A stretch of 64,000 bases of DNA, from positions 199,747 to 263,746 of the forward strand of contig ML976667.1 in NCBI GenBank assembly GCA_010015655.1, given 5' to 3'. Position 1 is the first letter of the stretch; each line of letters begins with the position of its first letter. The notes under the pieces are model-generated. The model did not search any database and had not been told where the DNA came from. It saw nothing but the letters and a program-made list of their open reading frames with translations. The DNA comes from Bimuria novae-zelandiae CBS 107.79. Taxonomy: Eukaryota > Ascomycota > Dothideomycetes > Pleosporales > Didymosphaeriaceae. This document shows positions 10,501-21,071 of this stretch, one piece after another. The position numbers and the translations under genes were made by a program.

Positions 10501-13046
10501 CCACCCGTAGACAAAAAGGAAGACACTGCGACGTACTTCGAACCGGTCAGGAAGCATCGCCATGAAGCCTACTTTTGGCACCACATTGTCCGGGTGGAGG
10601 AACTCTGGTCTCCTGAAGAACTCGCGAGAGACAGTAGGTGGTTGAAACTCATGAGCGAGCTCGACCATCTCGTATCACACAATCCGAGCTTCTTCTACGC
10701 GTGGCAAAAGTTTCCGAATCCCGACAACAGCGCAACGTATCACACCGATCTGAAGCCGCTGCATTTAGCAGCCGTCTATGGACTCATAGGCTGGGCCGAG
10801 CATCTTCTTGCAAACGGCGCTGACCCAAACGAGAAATCGGGCCTCCCCTACCCCAAGACGCCATTACAAATGACCGCTTGGAATGGGAATAGTATCCCTA
10901 TGCTTAAGCTTCTGCTAGAGCATGGATCCGACCCTAACGTTGGAGATCAGTACACGTATCCCGCTTTCCACGAGTGGATGTATGAAGACTCTAGCAAGGA
11001 AGTCATTGAGTTGTTCCTGAAACATGGAGCGGACACAATGAACGTCGATGAATTTAATCGCTGGACTGTACTTCACTACTTTGCTTCGTGTGGCAAAGAT
11101 GTGGAATCATTGGACTTGTTGCTTAAGGAAACGCCGAGCGGGGTAAAGTCGGATATCAACTACTGCGAAAACACATCTCCACTACATGTCTTGCTTTTAA
11201 GACGTGAAGTACCGAGGACACTTTTACAGGTATGTCTATCTAGTTTGATTCTAGATGCCAAGTGGACTTCTGTACATATAGACAGGATAGGATGTCGGAT
11301 CATCGCATGCTAACTTGATCCTCACTGCAGGCATTCCTTGATCGTGGGGCCGATATCAACAAAGATGATTCCGTTTCCGCGCGGCCGCTACAACTAGCTA
11401 CATTATATGGTGACCTGGCGACGGTAGAGATTCTCTGCAAGGGCCGTCCTATCGAAAAAATCGACGATGACGACGACGACGGGGATAGCGCGCTCCACCA
11501 AGCTGCAATCGCAGAGCACCCTAAGATCATCGCATTCCTAGCCGACCTAGGCGCCAACGTAAATCTGCCGAACAAAGCAGGACTCACCGCGATTCACGAC
11601 TCAGCGTTACGCGGTAATAAAGAGTGCACTGAGATCTTGCTCGCACACGGCGCGCAGTCAAACCTTGTCGATCAGCGAAACCGCAATGTCTTATTCTACG
11701 CTTGCCTGAGCGAGTCTGTGGAGACTGCAAATCTAATCTTGGACACCCTACTGGAGAAGAAATCACCAATGGCCGAGATCAATGCGAAAACGAAGCGGCA
11801 TCGCACACCTTTACGCCAAGCTGCTGGACGCGGCTTTGACACTGTGGTAGCAAAGCTTATCGAAGCTGCAAAGGCAGAGGATGATCTAAGCAGTTTGGCT
11901 ATCAACGAGCCAGATAAACGGAAACGAATGACACCGCTGCACCGGGCGGCGTGGTTTGGCAAGACCGAATCGGTGCGGTTGCTATTGGCCGCCGGCGCCG
12001 ATGCGAAACTCCAGGACAATAACGATAAAACTGCACTCATTCTCGCTTACGAGCAATGGGCTTTGACAAGCCAGCAGAAATCATTCGAAGACGTTATCTC
12101 GTTGCTGATAGAAAGCGATCCATCAACTGCTAAAAACGACCCCGAGCTTGTAGCGGTTTGCGCTGTCAACGGAAGCATTCGGTTACTAAAACAATTGGTT
12201 GCTATTGGTGCTGGCCTTAATCGACAAGACCAGTATGGATGGACACCTCTTGAACTCTTGCGCGAGTTCCAGGCGAAGGAAGCGGGAGAGCTCTTGAAAC
12301 AGCAGGACGCGTGGGCAGGTATATTGCCTTCAAAATGGGCCAACGACAGCCGCACAGTCCTTTCTGAAGACGGAAAAACGGTCAAGCATACTTCGGGCAA
12401 CCGTGTCTGTGTCTCAGCAAATAAACCGCTACCTGCTGGACTCGAGAGATTCTACTTTGAAACGACCATTGAAAAACCCGACGAGATGGATGATCAGCCG
12501 GAGGCGATTATAGTCGCTCTCGTAAGACCTCCCAAACATTCATTTGGCTTAAGGAACCTTTGCTAATTGTGTACCAAACTTACAGGGATTCTGCACTATC
12601 AGTGGAAAAGTGATCGACTTCCCTGGGTGGCCTCCACGCCTCAATGCTCCGTCGGCAAAATCATGGGGATATCATGGCGACGATGGTGGCCTGTTCATCA
12701 GTGAGTGGCCCCCAAACCCATGAAGCCCATAAAATACTCACTATCCATCCAATTTACAGGTACGAACGAGAGTGGAAGCACGGTGGGGCTCGAGCTCCCG
12801 TATTACTACGGCGATACCGTCGGATGCGGCGTGAATCTTACTACACGGACCATTTGGTTTACGCGCAATGGTGCCAAGCTCCAAAGCGGCTTCGATAATG
12901 TACAGGGAAGATTATTTCCAGTTCTGGGATTGAAAGACAGTGTTGTAGCGGAGACCAATTTCACCGGTCCGTTCATTTGGAAGGCGGAGACCGAGGAAGC
13001 AGAATCTGCGACTACAGGAATGACTGGAGGACAGAACCAGGCATGA
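7597..13046 (+). CDS. NLR/STAND receptor: helical N-domain, NACHT, ankyrin repeats, SPRY
   Basis: Predicted exons: 7597-8011, 8058-8726, 8841-9734, 9815-11229, 11331-12521, 12586-12700, 12760-13046. Every junction is GT..AG and keeps the frame, giving 1661 residues. Residues ~8-330 are a helical Goodbye/NACHT_N-like STAND domain with a coiled-coil tail. The NACHT P-loop GQQGSGKS is at 359-366, with its glycine codon split by an intron. A Walker B-like IIVALDKIH is near 475-483, with Lys where a second acidic residue is usual. Residues ~785-905 are acidic linker. About ten ankyrin units span ~970-1450, and a SPRY domain (GDTVGCGVN, IWFTRNG) covers ~1485-1650. Fungal NLRs of this kind are known or proposed to act in non-self recognition and regulated cell death. 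Here ankyrin plus SPRY would be the ligand-sensing part. The specific function is unknown. I see no RIP damage or in-frame stop. Confidence 0.9.
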
Positions 13047-13258
13047 AGGGGCTGGCGCTCAGTGTGCCTCCAAGGAAGCAGGCCATAGGGGTAACGTCAA
13101 TCTTCACGTTCTCTTCTCACTGAGGTGCTGTGATGAGCTTCATTTCCCCACTGCTCAAGCGGTACGAGCAGCGCTTACATATAATTTTGTGACAAATGTT
13201 TTGCTGACAATTTTTCGTCCGTTATGCCAGCACTTGATTAACAGCACGTGCGCCCCGT

Positions 13259-14313
13259 CTAGCGAGTAACTGAATCAGAACCATCTCCCAACAATGCTTG
13301 TTCGACGGTTAACGGTTTAATACCAGGAAACATCTCATTCAGCAGTGGTCCTTCATACACCATTTGCCCCTCAACCATGTAGACGGCAGCGCCAGCCATG
13401 ATCTTCTGGAACAGCACCTTGCCCTCTTCGCCACCGAAAAATGCTTCGTAAGTTGCCTTATGCCCAGGGAGTTATGTGATCTCTCCTCGTTTCAGTTTCT
13501 CGATTGAGTCGTAAGCAACGTTGAACTTCACCCCTTTCGCTGCTTCTGCAATCTTAATCACTCCGTTCCAGGTCTTCATATCGGCGTACAAGAAGTACTT
13601 CTTCTCCCAGCGGTCTAATCCTAGCAGAGCGACCGTGTACTTGGCGATATCGGTGGTGTGGGTGAAGTAGACTGGGTACGTTCCGTCTCCAGGAATGGCG
13701 GCGGCATTGCCGTCGATGTCAAGGCCCAGCGCTGTCTTTGGAAGGAACGGTGATCGCATAGAAGTCGAGGAAGGTGCCTGTATACAGTGCAGTCCACTCA
13801 AGAGGGGTTCCTCGCAAAGCATTGATCAGAGCGAGTCTCGATGCAGCGAGGGCATTCTCTTGACTTTGTCTGCCATTTGAATCAGCATCCAACGCCTAAT
13901 TGCGCTTAGAAACATACTTTTCGCCGTAGTCAAAGGCACTCCACACGCTTGGTATGTAGCGATGCGTGACAATGGATTGCTCGGCGGCTTTGATGAGACT
14001 AGCTTCAGCGAAGTGACTGTTGTCGTAGTTGGAAATGGTTGAGACGACAGTATCAATGTTGTGACTTCCGAGAAGCTGCACAAGTGAATCCAAGTCGGAG
14101 TAATTTGCCTGCAGCACCGGAACACCCAGTTCCTCCTCGAGTGGTGCATTGGCTTGGGAATTATTAGCTATAGTTGCTACATTTCGTACCGATTCTGAAC
14201 AACGTTACCTTGCGCGCAAGTATCAATGGCGTGTACGTGCTCTTTTTCAATGCGTTAACAAGGGCCCGACCTAATCCTCCAGAACCTCCGGCAATCGCAA
14301 CAACGCGAGACAT
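13259..14313 (-). pseudogene. NmrA-like / isoflavone-reductase-like NAD(P)-binding protein, inactivated
   Basis: Read from the ATG at 14313, the N-terminus has the Rossmann motif GGSGGLGRAL, and homologous segments follow throughout. A middle block (YSDLDSLVQLL, DTVVSTISNY) runs to a donor in GAAAAGTATGT, and a short exon gives RGTPLEWTALYTGTFLDFY. The frame is then lost around 13745-13765. The block IPGDGTYPVYFTHTTDIAKY continues in another frame and ends at a TAA at 13472-13474. Homology goes on beyond that stop (LPGHKATYEAFF ... LNEMFPGIKPLTVEQAL) to 13259. So there is one nonsense codon and at least one frameshift. The first intron joins out of frame unless an unusual CGAG acceptor is used. 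Intact relatives are NAD(P)-dependent reductases or redox-sensing regulators of about 310 residues. Confidence 0.8.
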
Positions 14314-15223
14314 CTCAGATCTTTAGAAATAGTCAACAAATGTGAACGTAATGTGTTGCTCATAAGACAATCATTCGAAACTGAGCCGACCTCTTTATAC
14401 CCTGTAAAGTGCATTTTCTTCCCTCCTTTACGGACCTTCAGTACAATGACCATGTCCGTTGCTTGTCCGGATACAATGACTTGTGAACTCGATTATTGGC
14501 TAGAGTGTATTTCGACATGGGGGCTAGTTCTTTTGATGCCAAATGGAATCGTGGCGCATCCCACAAAATCTTCTTTTAGGTAGTCGGAAGCAATGGTGTG
14601 TATCGAGTCCACTCTATCAACCAGTGAGTAGCTTTCATATGTAGTCCTGGAGATACGATCCATGAGATCTATTTCCATCTTCCGAAATGGAGCTTTAGCT
14701 ACGTGGTTTGATTCGTCTTATTAGTGTTCCGCGAAGTACCATTTTCCAGAAGTGACACTAGCCGTGCACGAATTTGCCAAATGCACTTCTCCACAAGGTA
14801 TGTCATCTAGATCATTGGGATAAATGTTAGGGTATTGAATGCAGCAAGACGGTTGGGTGGTCCATAATGGGGCGTCAATGTGAGAGACCGCGGACGAAAA
14901 CCGGGCCCGGGCGCCTGGTCACTCTTCGCACTGTACTGCGAAGCCCGCAATACAGCGCCACCTGTAAGTTCGGGAAGTATACCAAGTAGCGATTGGATTC
15001 ATTCGCTGTTCCGAAAAAGGAACTGTCACCGGCTTTTTAATCCAAATGACATCCCCGAGTGGACAAGTGCATCAGAAGCGAATTGACAGGATCATTTGAC
15101 CGATATGACCAGAAACTCTTCAATTGGATGCTCAAACGGCTTACATTCATTCAAACAGGATTGGTCTCGTATTTCCGGCACTTGATACATGCCGTGCTGT
15201 CAATGTCGTTTTCGAAGCGCAGC
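14314..15223. other. Intergenic, no gene seen
   Basis: This 910-bp interval separates the start of the NmrA-like pseudogene from the 3' end of the PrpF-like gene. Small reading frames are present but lack motifs, good start contexts or paired splice signals. The part next to 14313 would be the promoter of the pseudogene. Confidence 0.5.
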
Positions 15224-16447
15224 TCAGTCCGCATAGACTATCCCCTCCATGATCCGTCTCGCAGTGCGAAACACTGTAGCATCTGTTACAGTCCCATTAG
15301 TGTCGAAATTTGCGCCAACGAGCAGCTTCCCGCTGTTGTGTCCAAGAGTCACTCCATCCTCATCGACCGGTGTGGAACTCGTCACTTCCTTGACAACAGA
15401 CCCTTCTAAACGCGATGCAACAGCAATTGCCATTGCCACAGTAATCGGCACTGCGCGGTGTGGCTGTCCAACGCTAATTGCTCTCACTAACAGATCGCAG
15501 TCCTCTTCGTTTACAGTCTCACCGGAGACCAGCTTATGCGTACACGGCGCAGCGACCATTGCGACCTTTGGTATCGATCCTAGAACTGTATCCAATGATT
15601 TCGCAATACCCATTGCGACTGCGGCTTGTCGGCGGATAGAGTCCAGTCGTGGTAGAAGATCTGGATGTGCGTCGATGGCGTCGGCGAGGATGCCTCCTTC
15701 GACACCAAGACTTGGAGCTTGAACAAATACAGCGGGATTACCAACATCAATGCAGGTAACACGGACATTGTTGATAACGTCGACAATATTCCCTGTGGGG
15801 AGAGTCTTGCCCGTTTTAGAGCCAGCAGGGTCGATGAACGCCAATTCGATCTTCGCGCCAGTTCCAGCGACACCATCTATTGCAAACGGCCCATCAACCT
15901 TCGCTTCGCCATCCTCCACAGAGAATTTGGAGTGTATTATCTTGCCGGTGTTGGTGTTGTGTATGCGTACCGTGCAGTGGCCATCATCTTTGTGTACTAA
16001 GCCAGCGTTCACTGCGAAAGGGCCGACAGCCGAACTCATGTTCCCGCAGTTACTTGAAAAGTCCACTTCGGGCTCTTTAACACCTATTGCAGCGAACATA
16101 TAATCCACATCTGCATCATCTCTTGCCGAAGGCCCAACGACGCAGACCTTAGAAAGCGAAGAGACACCGCCACCCATGCCGTTCAGTTGGCGGCCATTAG
16201 GGTCAGGCGAGTTGATGACGCCGCGAAGTATAGCAGGCCAAGACTCTTCCGGGGGAAGATCTTGTTTTCTGAAGATGATTGCGCGAGATGTTCCACCCCG
16301 GTAGTAGGCTGCTGGGAAAGAACGTTGTTTCAAAATCGGCGAGGATGCGTGAATAGAGCGCGTTTGAACGCGAGACCGAAATACCCAGTATAGGACACAT
16401 TGCGCTCGAGGCGCAGATAGCCAAAGGAAGCTATCTCTCGGAACCAT
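15224..16447 (-). CDS. PrpF-like isomerase (2-methylaconitate / methylitaconate isomerase family)
   Basis: An uninterrupted 407-codon frame. The motifs are typical of PrpF: YYRGGTSRAIIF near residue 48, NGMGGGVSSLSKV near 95-107, SSNCGNMSSAVGPFAV near 137-152 and a C-terminal HNSGKLLVGA block. PrpF proteins have two diaminopimelate-epimerase-like halves and isomerise methylaconitate-type substrates linked to the methylcitrate pathway of propionate breakdown. The cysteine of SNCGN and the second-half substrate residues should be checked against characterised members. The first ~40 residues are rich in Arg, Ser and hydrophobics with almost no acids, which suggests a mitochondrial presequence; that fits the mitochondrial methylcitrate cycle of fungi. 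The true substrate is not shown by sequence alone, since fungal genomes carry several paralogues. Confidence 0.88.
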   Translation of the reverse strand: MVPRDSFLWLSAPRAQCVLYWVFRSRVQTRSIHASSPILKQRSFPAAYYRGGTSRAIIFRKQDLPPEESWPAILRGVINSPDPNGRQLNGMGGGVSSLSKVCVVGPSARDDADVDYMFAAIGVKEPEVDFSSNCGNMSSAVGPFAVNAGLVHKDDGHCTVRIHNTNTGKIIHSKFSVEDGEAKVDGPFAIDGVAGTGAKIELAFIDPAGSKTGKTLPTGNIVDVINNVRVTCIDVGNPAVFVQAPSLGVEGGILADAIDAHPDLLPRLDSIRRQAAVAMGIAKSLDTVLGSIPKVAMVAAPCTHKLVSGETVNEEDCDLLVRAISVGQPHRAVPITVAMAIAVASRLEGSVVKEVTSSTPVDEDGVTLGHNSGKLLVGANFDTNGTVTDATVFRTARRIMEGIVYAD

Positions 16448-17576
16448 TACACTTCAATTGGTTGAGATAGACATCATTGATTTGGAGATGAAGTCGATCG
16501 GTGGATCGAAACGAAGAGAAAGACCCACTAGATAAGAATACCTTACTCGAAACAGAAGGTCACGTGGCGGCACTAAACAAAACCCTTCCACATTGTCAGG
16601 AACAGGGCAAACTACCTACGAAAAACTTTCAAAACTCGTTCATTGGAAGTGAAATGTACCAAAACATTGGATCATCATTAAGGATGCTTCGAGGGCGACG
16701 AGTTCGTGGGATAAGCACCTGGCCAGTTCGGCAACCACGCTCGATTGCATCTGTTGACACAGGAACGCCACCGCATTGCGGCTGTATGAGCATTTAATCT
16801 GCACTAGATTAATTTTCTGTCGCTTTTTCAGTGCGTAAACCCTCAAATCATAGCGACAACCGAAAATATATGTCGTTGATGGATCCAGATGTGTCGCTAA
16901 TGACGTCATGTCTACCATAGGTGCTCCAGAGGCACCGCAACCCTTCGCATCTTGCGAAATAGGTGTTGAAAAGCCGACACGAGATCAAATGACGGAACGC
17001 GATTTGAACCTCGTTACTTACTGGAGGTCCAGAGATACTGAAAAGAGCTAGAAGCCGGAATTGATGATTGCAAGCGGGAATTCGTTCCTAGGGAGAGCGC
17101 TCTACTAAAGTGTTTGCTCGGAATCAGAAGTGGTGAACTTTTTGTCGGAGACAGACGTTGTATCGCCTCGGCTCATTAATCAAGCGGTCCAATCGTGTGG
17201 AGAAAGGAAGAAGATCGACGAGAGGACAACAACAGTCTCAAGCCGTCTGGGTTGCGCTTACCAATCTCAACACACAATGCTTCTTGGCTCGCGATCTGTC
17301 TATTCCCGCTAGTTTCGCTTCTGACATGTTTCTGACTTCTTCTGACTTCTTCTGACGGCCATGATGGCGTTTCTCAACATCTAGGCTACTTTCGCGCCCC
17401 TACGATCCTAATATTCCTAGTTCAACTAATGCGCTTCCGCCCCGTTACGCCCATCATCCAGTAACGGTGCAAGATCTTCAAAAACTCCAGTTGATTACCA
17501 ATTATCCCAAGATCGTAATATATGGCATCCTTGCTTCACCGCTTCGACTACGATATGCAAAACACTACAATCCAAA
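16448..17576. other. Intergenic between divergent prpF-like and Gfo/Idh genes
   Basis: A 1.1-kb divergent intergenic region that must hold both promoters. I see no gene. A short direct repeat of a TTCTGACTTC-type unit (about three copies, 17323-17355) and CT-rich sequence lie upstream of the Gfo/Idh start. No TATA box or operator could be assigned with confidence. Confidence 0.5.
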
Positions 17577-18764
17577 ATGCCACCCATCCGCGTCGCCCTC
17601 ATCGGGCTCTCCGCCAACGCCATCACCACATGGGCCGCATCCGCGCACCTCCCCTACCTTCTCTCCCCCCTTGGCCTCAAGCACTACACCATCGTCGCCC
17701 TCCTTAACTCCAACATCTCCGCCGCCGAAGCCGCACGCACAGCCTTCCATCTCCCCTCCACCGTAAAACCCTACGGATCGCCCGACGCCCTTGCCCACGA
17801 CCCCTCTATCGACCTAGTCGTCTGCTGCACCCGCGTCGACATCCACTACACCACCATCCTACCCAGCATCCTTGCCGGAAAGGCCGTGTTCGTCGAGTGG
17901 CCCTTGGCCGAAAACCTCTCGCGCGCAGTCGAACTTACCGGGGGCGTAAATGCGCGCAACAGTATCATCGGACTCCAGGGCCGCGTGTCACCAGTGACGC
18001 TGCGCCTAAAGCAGCTGCTCGCAGACGGCGCGATCGGCCGCGTGCTTAGCAGCCACGTCTCGTCCTACGGCACGCTGCTCCCGCGTGATGCACTGCCGGA
18101 GGGGATGGAGTATTTTGCGTCCCGCGCGTACGGCGGGAACCCGATTATCATCGAGAACGGACATAGTCTCGACTGGGTGCATGAGGTGCTAGGCGAGTAC
18201 GCCGAGTTTGAGAGTAGGATGCAGGTCCAGCGGGCAGACGTTAAGATTCTGGGGGAGGGCGGAGAGGTGCTGAGGACGGTGAGGACGGATGTGCCTGATT
18301 TGCTGAGTATACAGGGGGTGCTTGAAGAGAGGGCGGGTGAGGGGGGTGTGGTGAAGGGGGCGTTGTTGACGCATGGGTTTCGGCATGGGACGCCTTTCAA
18401 GGGACGGCCTGGGCTGATGTGGTCGATTAATGGAGAGAAAGGAGAGATTTTAGTTACGATGGGGGAGAAGTTTTTGTTTCTGGAGGATGGGGTCACGATA
18501 GAGGTGCATGATCATGCTACGGATAAGGTCACGAGAGTGGAGTGGGATTGGGCAGGTTGGCAGAAAGAATTGCCCGTTAAGGCTAGGGGCGTTGCTGAGC
18601 TATATGAGAGGTACGCAGAGTGGGTGGAGGGCGGACAGGGTGATGTGGAGAAAGGGAGGGAGTGGCCTACGTTGGACGATGCCGTCGTACGCACCAGGCA
18701 GCTTGAGACGATCTTCAAGCAGTATGGTGTGGCGGAACGGCGAAGGGGAAGTAGTACCGTCTAA
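17577..18764 (+). CDS. Gfo/Idh/MocA-family NAD(P)-dependent oxidoreductase (Gal80-like)
   Basis: A single-exon gene of 395 residues. The N-terminus (RVALIGLSANAITTWAASAH) is a Rossmann dinucleotide-binding fold. The segment VFVEWPLAENL at ~105-115 takes the place of the family's EKP motif, in the EWPL form common in fungal Gal80-like members. The C-terminal half is the substrate-binding alpha/beta domain. Family members oxidise or reduce sugars, inositols and related compounds with NAD(P); some, such as yeast Gal80, have become regulators. The substrate here cannot be told. Codon use is GC-rich and regular. ATG 17577 is the first ATG directly preceding the Rossmann strand. Confidence 0.88.
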   Translation: MPPIRVALIGLSANAITTWAASAHLPYLLSPLGLKHYTIVALLNSNISAAEAARTAFHLPSTVKPYGSPDALAHDPSIDLVVCCTRVDIHYTTILPSILAGKAVFVEWPLAENLSRAVELTGGVNARNSIIGLQGRVSPVTLRLKQLLADGAIGRVLSSHVSSYGTLLPRDALPEGMEYFASRAYGGNPIIIENGHSLDWVHEVLGEYAEFESRMQVQRADVKILGEGGEVLRTVRTDVPDLLSIQGVLEERAGEGGVVKGALLTHGFRHGTPFKGRPGLMWSINGEKGEILVTMGEKFLFLEDGVTIEVHDHATDKVTRVEWDWAGWQKELPVKARGVAELYERYAEWVEGGQGDVEKGREWPTLDDAVVRTRQLETIFKQYGVAERRRGSSTV

Positions 18765-19126
18765 TGCATCCGAGGAATAGGCGCATTTTGAGGCCTCGCA
18801 TTGAATAGCGAGGGTATCAGTACAAAACCAACAAGTTGAATAACACCCAGTGCACGCTACTCCTTAATTCTTGGCCCATTTAACGGCGTACCAGTCGCAG
18901 TTCGAAGGGTGATTTCAATACAGATCCATTGCATCCCACGACCAATAAAGCCAAAACCATACCGACAACGCAGTCGCTCACAAGAAGCCAATCGAACCAC
19001 TGACGCCCACTCCGCGCCTAACCTAGGTTTGCGCTCATTACCACATGAATTGAAAACAAAAACCATCATACCAAGCGTTTCAAAACTCGTACGCTCATCC
19101 AACGCAACACAAATGAGACCAAAGTC
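18765..19126. other. Convergent 3' intergenic region
   Basis: 362 bp between the stop codons of the convergent Gfo/Idh gene and the phosphodiesterase gene, presumably both 3' untranslated regions and polyadenylation sites. No gene is seen. Confidence 0.5.
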
Positions 19127-21071
19127 CTAAAACCAATAACTATCCCCAGCCTTCGCAGCCTCGAACACGCACCCTAGTCCCTTCCCCTCCTCCCCCTCTT
19201 GCAATTCCTGCAGGATCAAGTCGTCAACAGAAGGCCCATCGCTCATCGTATCCTTGACATGCATGACCACGACCTTCAGCCCCTTAAGCGGCGCCTCGAA
19301 CGCAGCTGCTAGCAGCGCCTTACTATGCTCCGAGCTGACACTGGAAATATTGAGCGCAGCAGGTGCCGACGGATGCGATGACGGATGCGCGGGCGAATGC
19401 GTCCCTGTCGCATAGTCCGTCATCATCTCATCGTCGCCACCATGTGGAACGTACGACACTGTGCGCGACGCTTTGCCTTTGTTAGGTGTACTCGTGGCAT
19501 CAAGACTGCACGGGTTCAATCCGTTGCTAGCGCGCTTCCGCTTCCGCCCTCGGCGCGCCTCTTCCTTCGCGTTCTCGTGGTCCCGTCGCGCGTCTTTGAC
19601 CATCTCGGCGAGGCTTTGCAGTTCGGCGAGGAGGTGCCGCGGTGAGAGGTGCCCGTAGAGCACCGGGTCGCCTTGCGCATTCGTGTAGCTGCACTCAATG
19701 AATATACCTGTCAAAATGCCGGCGGCGATTTTTGGCGCGGCTTCGGACCATATATGTGCTGTGCGCGGGGTTAGGGAGATGGAGTCTGGTTCCACGTCGC
19801 CGAACATGAGGATTTCTTTTGGGGGTGTGGTGGGTGTTGCTTCCGTGCGGATAAAGTATGCCGACGAGTCGATGACGCATTCGTTGGCGTGGTTTCCGCC
19901 GGCAGCAGCAGTTCGCCCTGGATCTGGAGCATTGTTTCCGGCGAAGAGGGGAGTGCCAGGTGCGCTTTGAGTAGGCATGGAGAAGCTAAGGGAGCGATTG
20001 TCCCGGCCATCCGCTGTGGGGTCGTGATGCTGAGAGAAAATGTTATGCGTGGATGCGGGTTTGATACCAATGCCAGGAGTCTCGGGCAGGTTTGCATTGG
20101 AGCCACGGTGGACATGGCCGGGTCCTCGCATGCAGTGGCCATGGCTGACTTTGAAGCCTCGTACGCCGAGGCCGTCGCAAACCTCGATGTACCCTCGTCC
20201 ACTTCCCTCGCCGAGCGCGATATTTCCACCTTCTTGAAGACGTTGGAATGTAACCAGACCCACACCACCATCCTCATCAGTGAGGTTGGGCCAGACAATG
20301 TTGTTGAAGATGTGTGTTTTGATGGCACTGACAGTGAATGATAGCGCGGCTAACCGCTTTGGTCGCGATGTGTTGTGGAAGGCTGCTGTATTTATCACAA
20401 ACCCAGACACGTGGTCCAAATGAGGATGTGTAATAAGGTAGGTAGAGACCTGCTCCCTTACCACATGCAGTGCATTTGCCCTTGCGGTCTCGTTCGGAAA
20501 TGGCAGTCCAGCAAACGGACCCTTCTCCAGCGTCGTATAGATAGGCAGCGGCTCGAGATCTGAAAGAGGTGAATCAAGACCAGACTCCACATCCGAGCTC
20601 CAGGCTGCTCCTGGTGACGGAGCGTCTGGTTCATGACCGTCGCCGCTCCCGTTCCGAGGTTTCGGTGGCGACTTTGAGACAGGCTTTGACGCTACTGGAA
20701 AGTCATTTGCAAGTATGCGGGTGATGGATGCAAGGTGGGATCCTGCGTCTACTGCTAGGACAGAGTTCTTCGCCCACTTTGTGGCTGTTGAACGCACTAG
20801 GAATCCTGAGACGTTGTCTTCGCTTGGTCCACCTCCAGAACCCTACATCAGTCAGTCAAATCGTGTCAGCCCTGATTGTACTGTAGTAGTTGGTGAGGAA
20901 GGTGTGACATGCGCCTCATTGTCATCCAATGCCGGGCTATGTTCATTGTTCGTTTTCAGCCATCGGATTGGAGGATAAATAGCAACGTACCAAGCAAATC
21001 ACCTGCATAGCAGGCTCATTCGAATATCCCGACGTCCGCCTCGTCTGCCCTTGCCCTTCGCCCTCCTTCAT
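19127..21071 (-). CDS. PDE1: Class II (low-affinity) cyclic-AMP phosphodiesterase
   Basis: Two exons on the minus strand: 21071-20991 and 20842-19127, with a 148-bp GT..AG intron joined in phase 0, giving 598 residues. The junction restores the conserved start (QVICL, then GSGGGPSEDNVSGFLV). The metal-binding motif THPHLDH (His166, His168, Asp170, His171) and a second histidine block (KVSHGHCM) are present, as are FGDVEPDS and the FIECSY segment. The enzyme hydrolyses cAMP to 5'-AMP in the cytosol and damps PKA signalling. The protein is longer than the yeast enzyme because of Ser/Pro/Gly-rich insertions (~85-115 and ~250-300) and a basic stretch (RRGRKRKRAS) that could be a nuclear localisation signal. 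Confidence 0.9.

Noticed and set aside
19889..20341. 150-codon plus-strand frame opposite the phosphodiesterase
   Set aside because: Complete shadow of a well-supported gene on the other strand.
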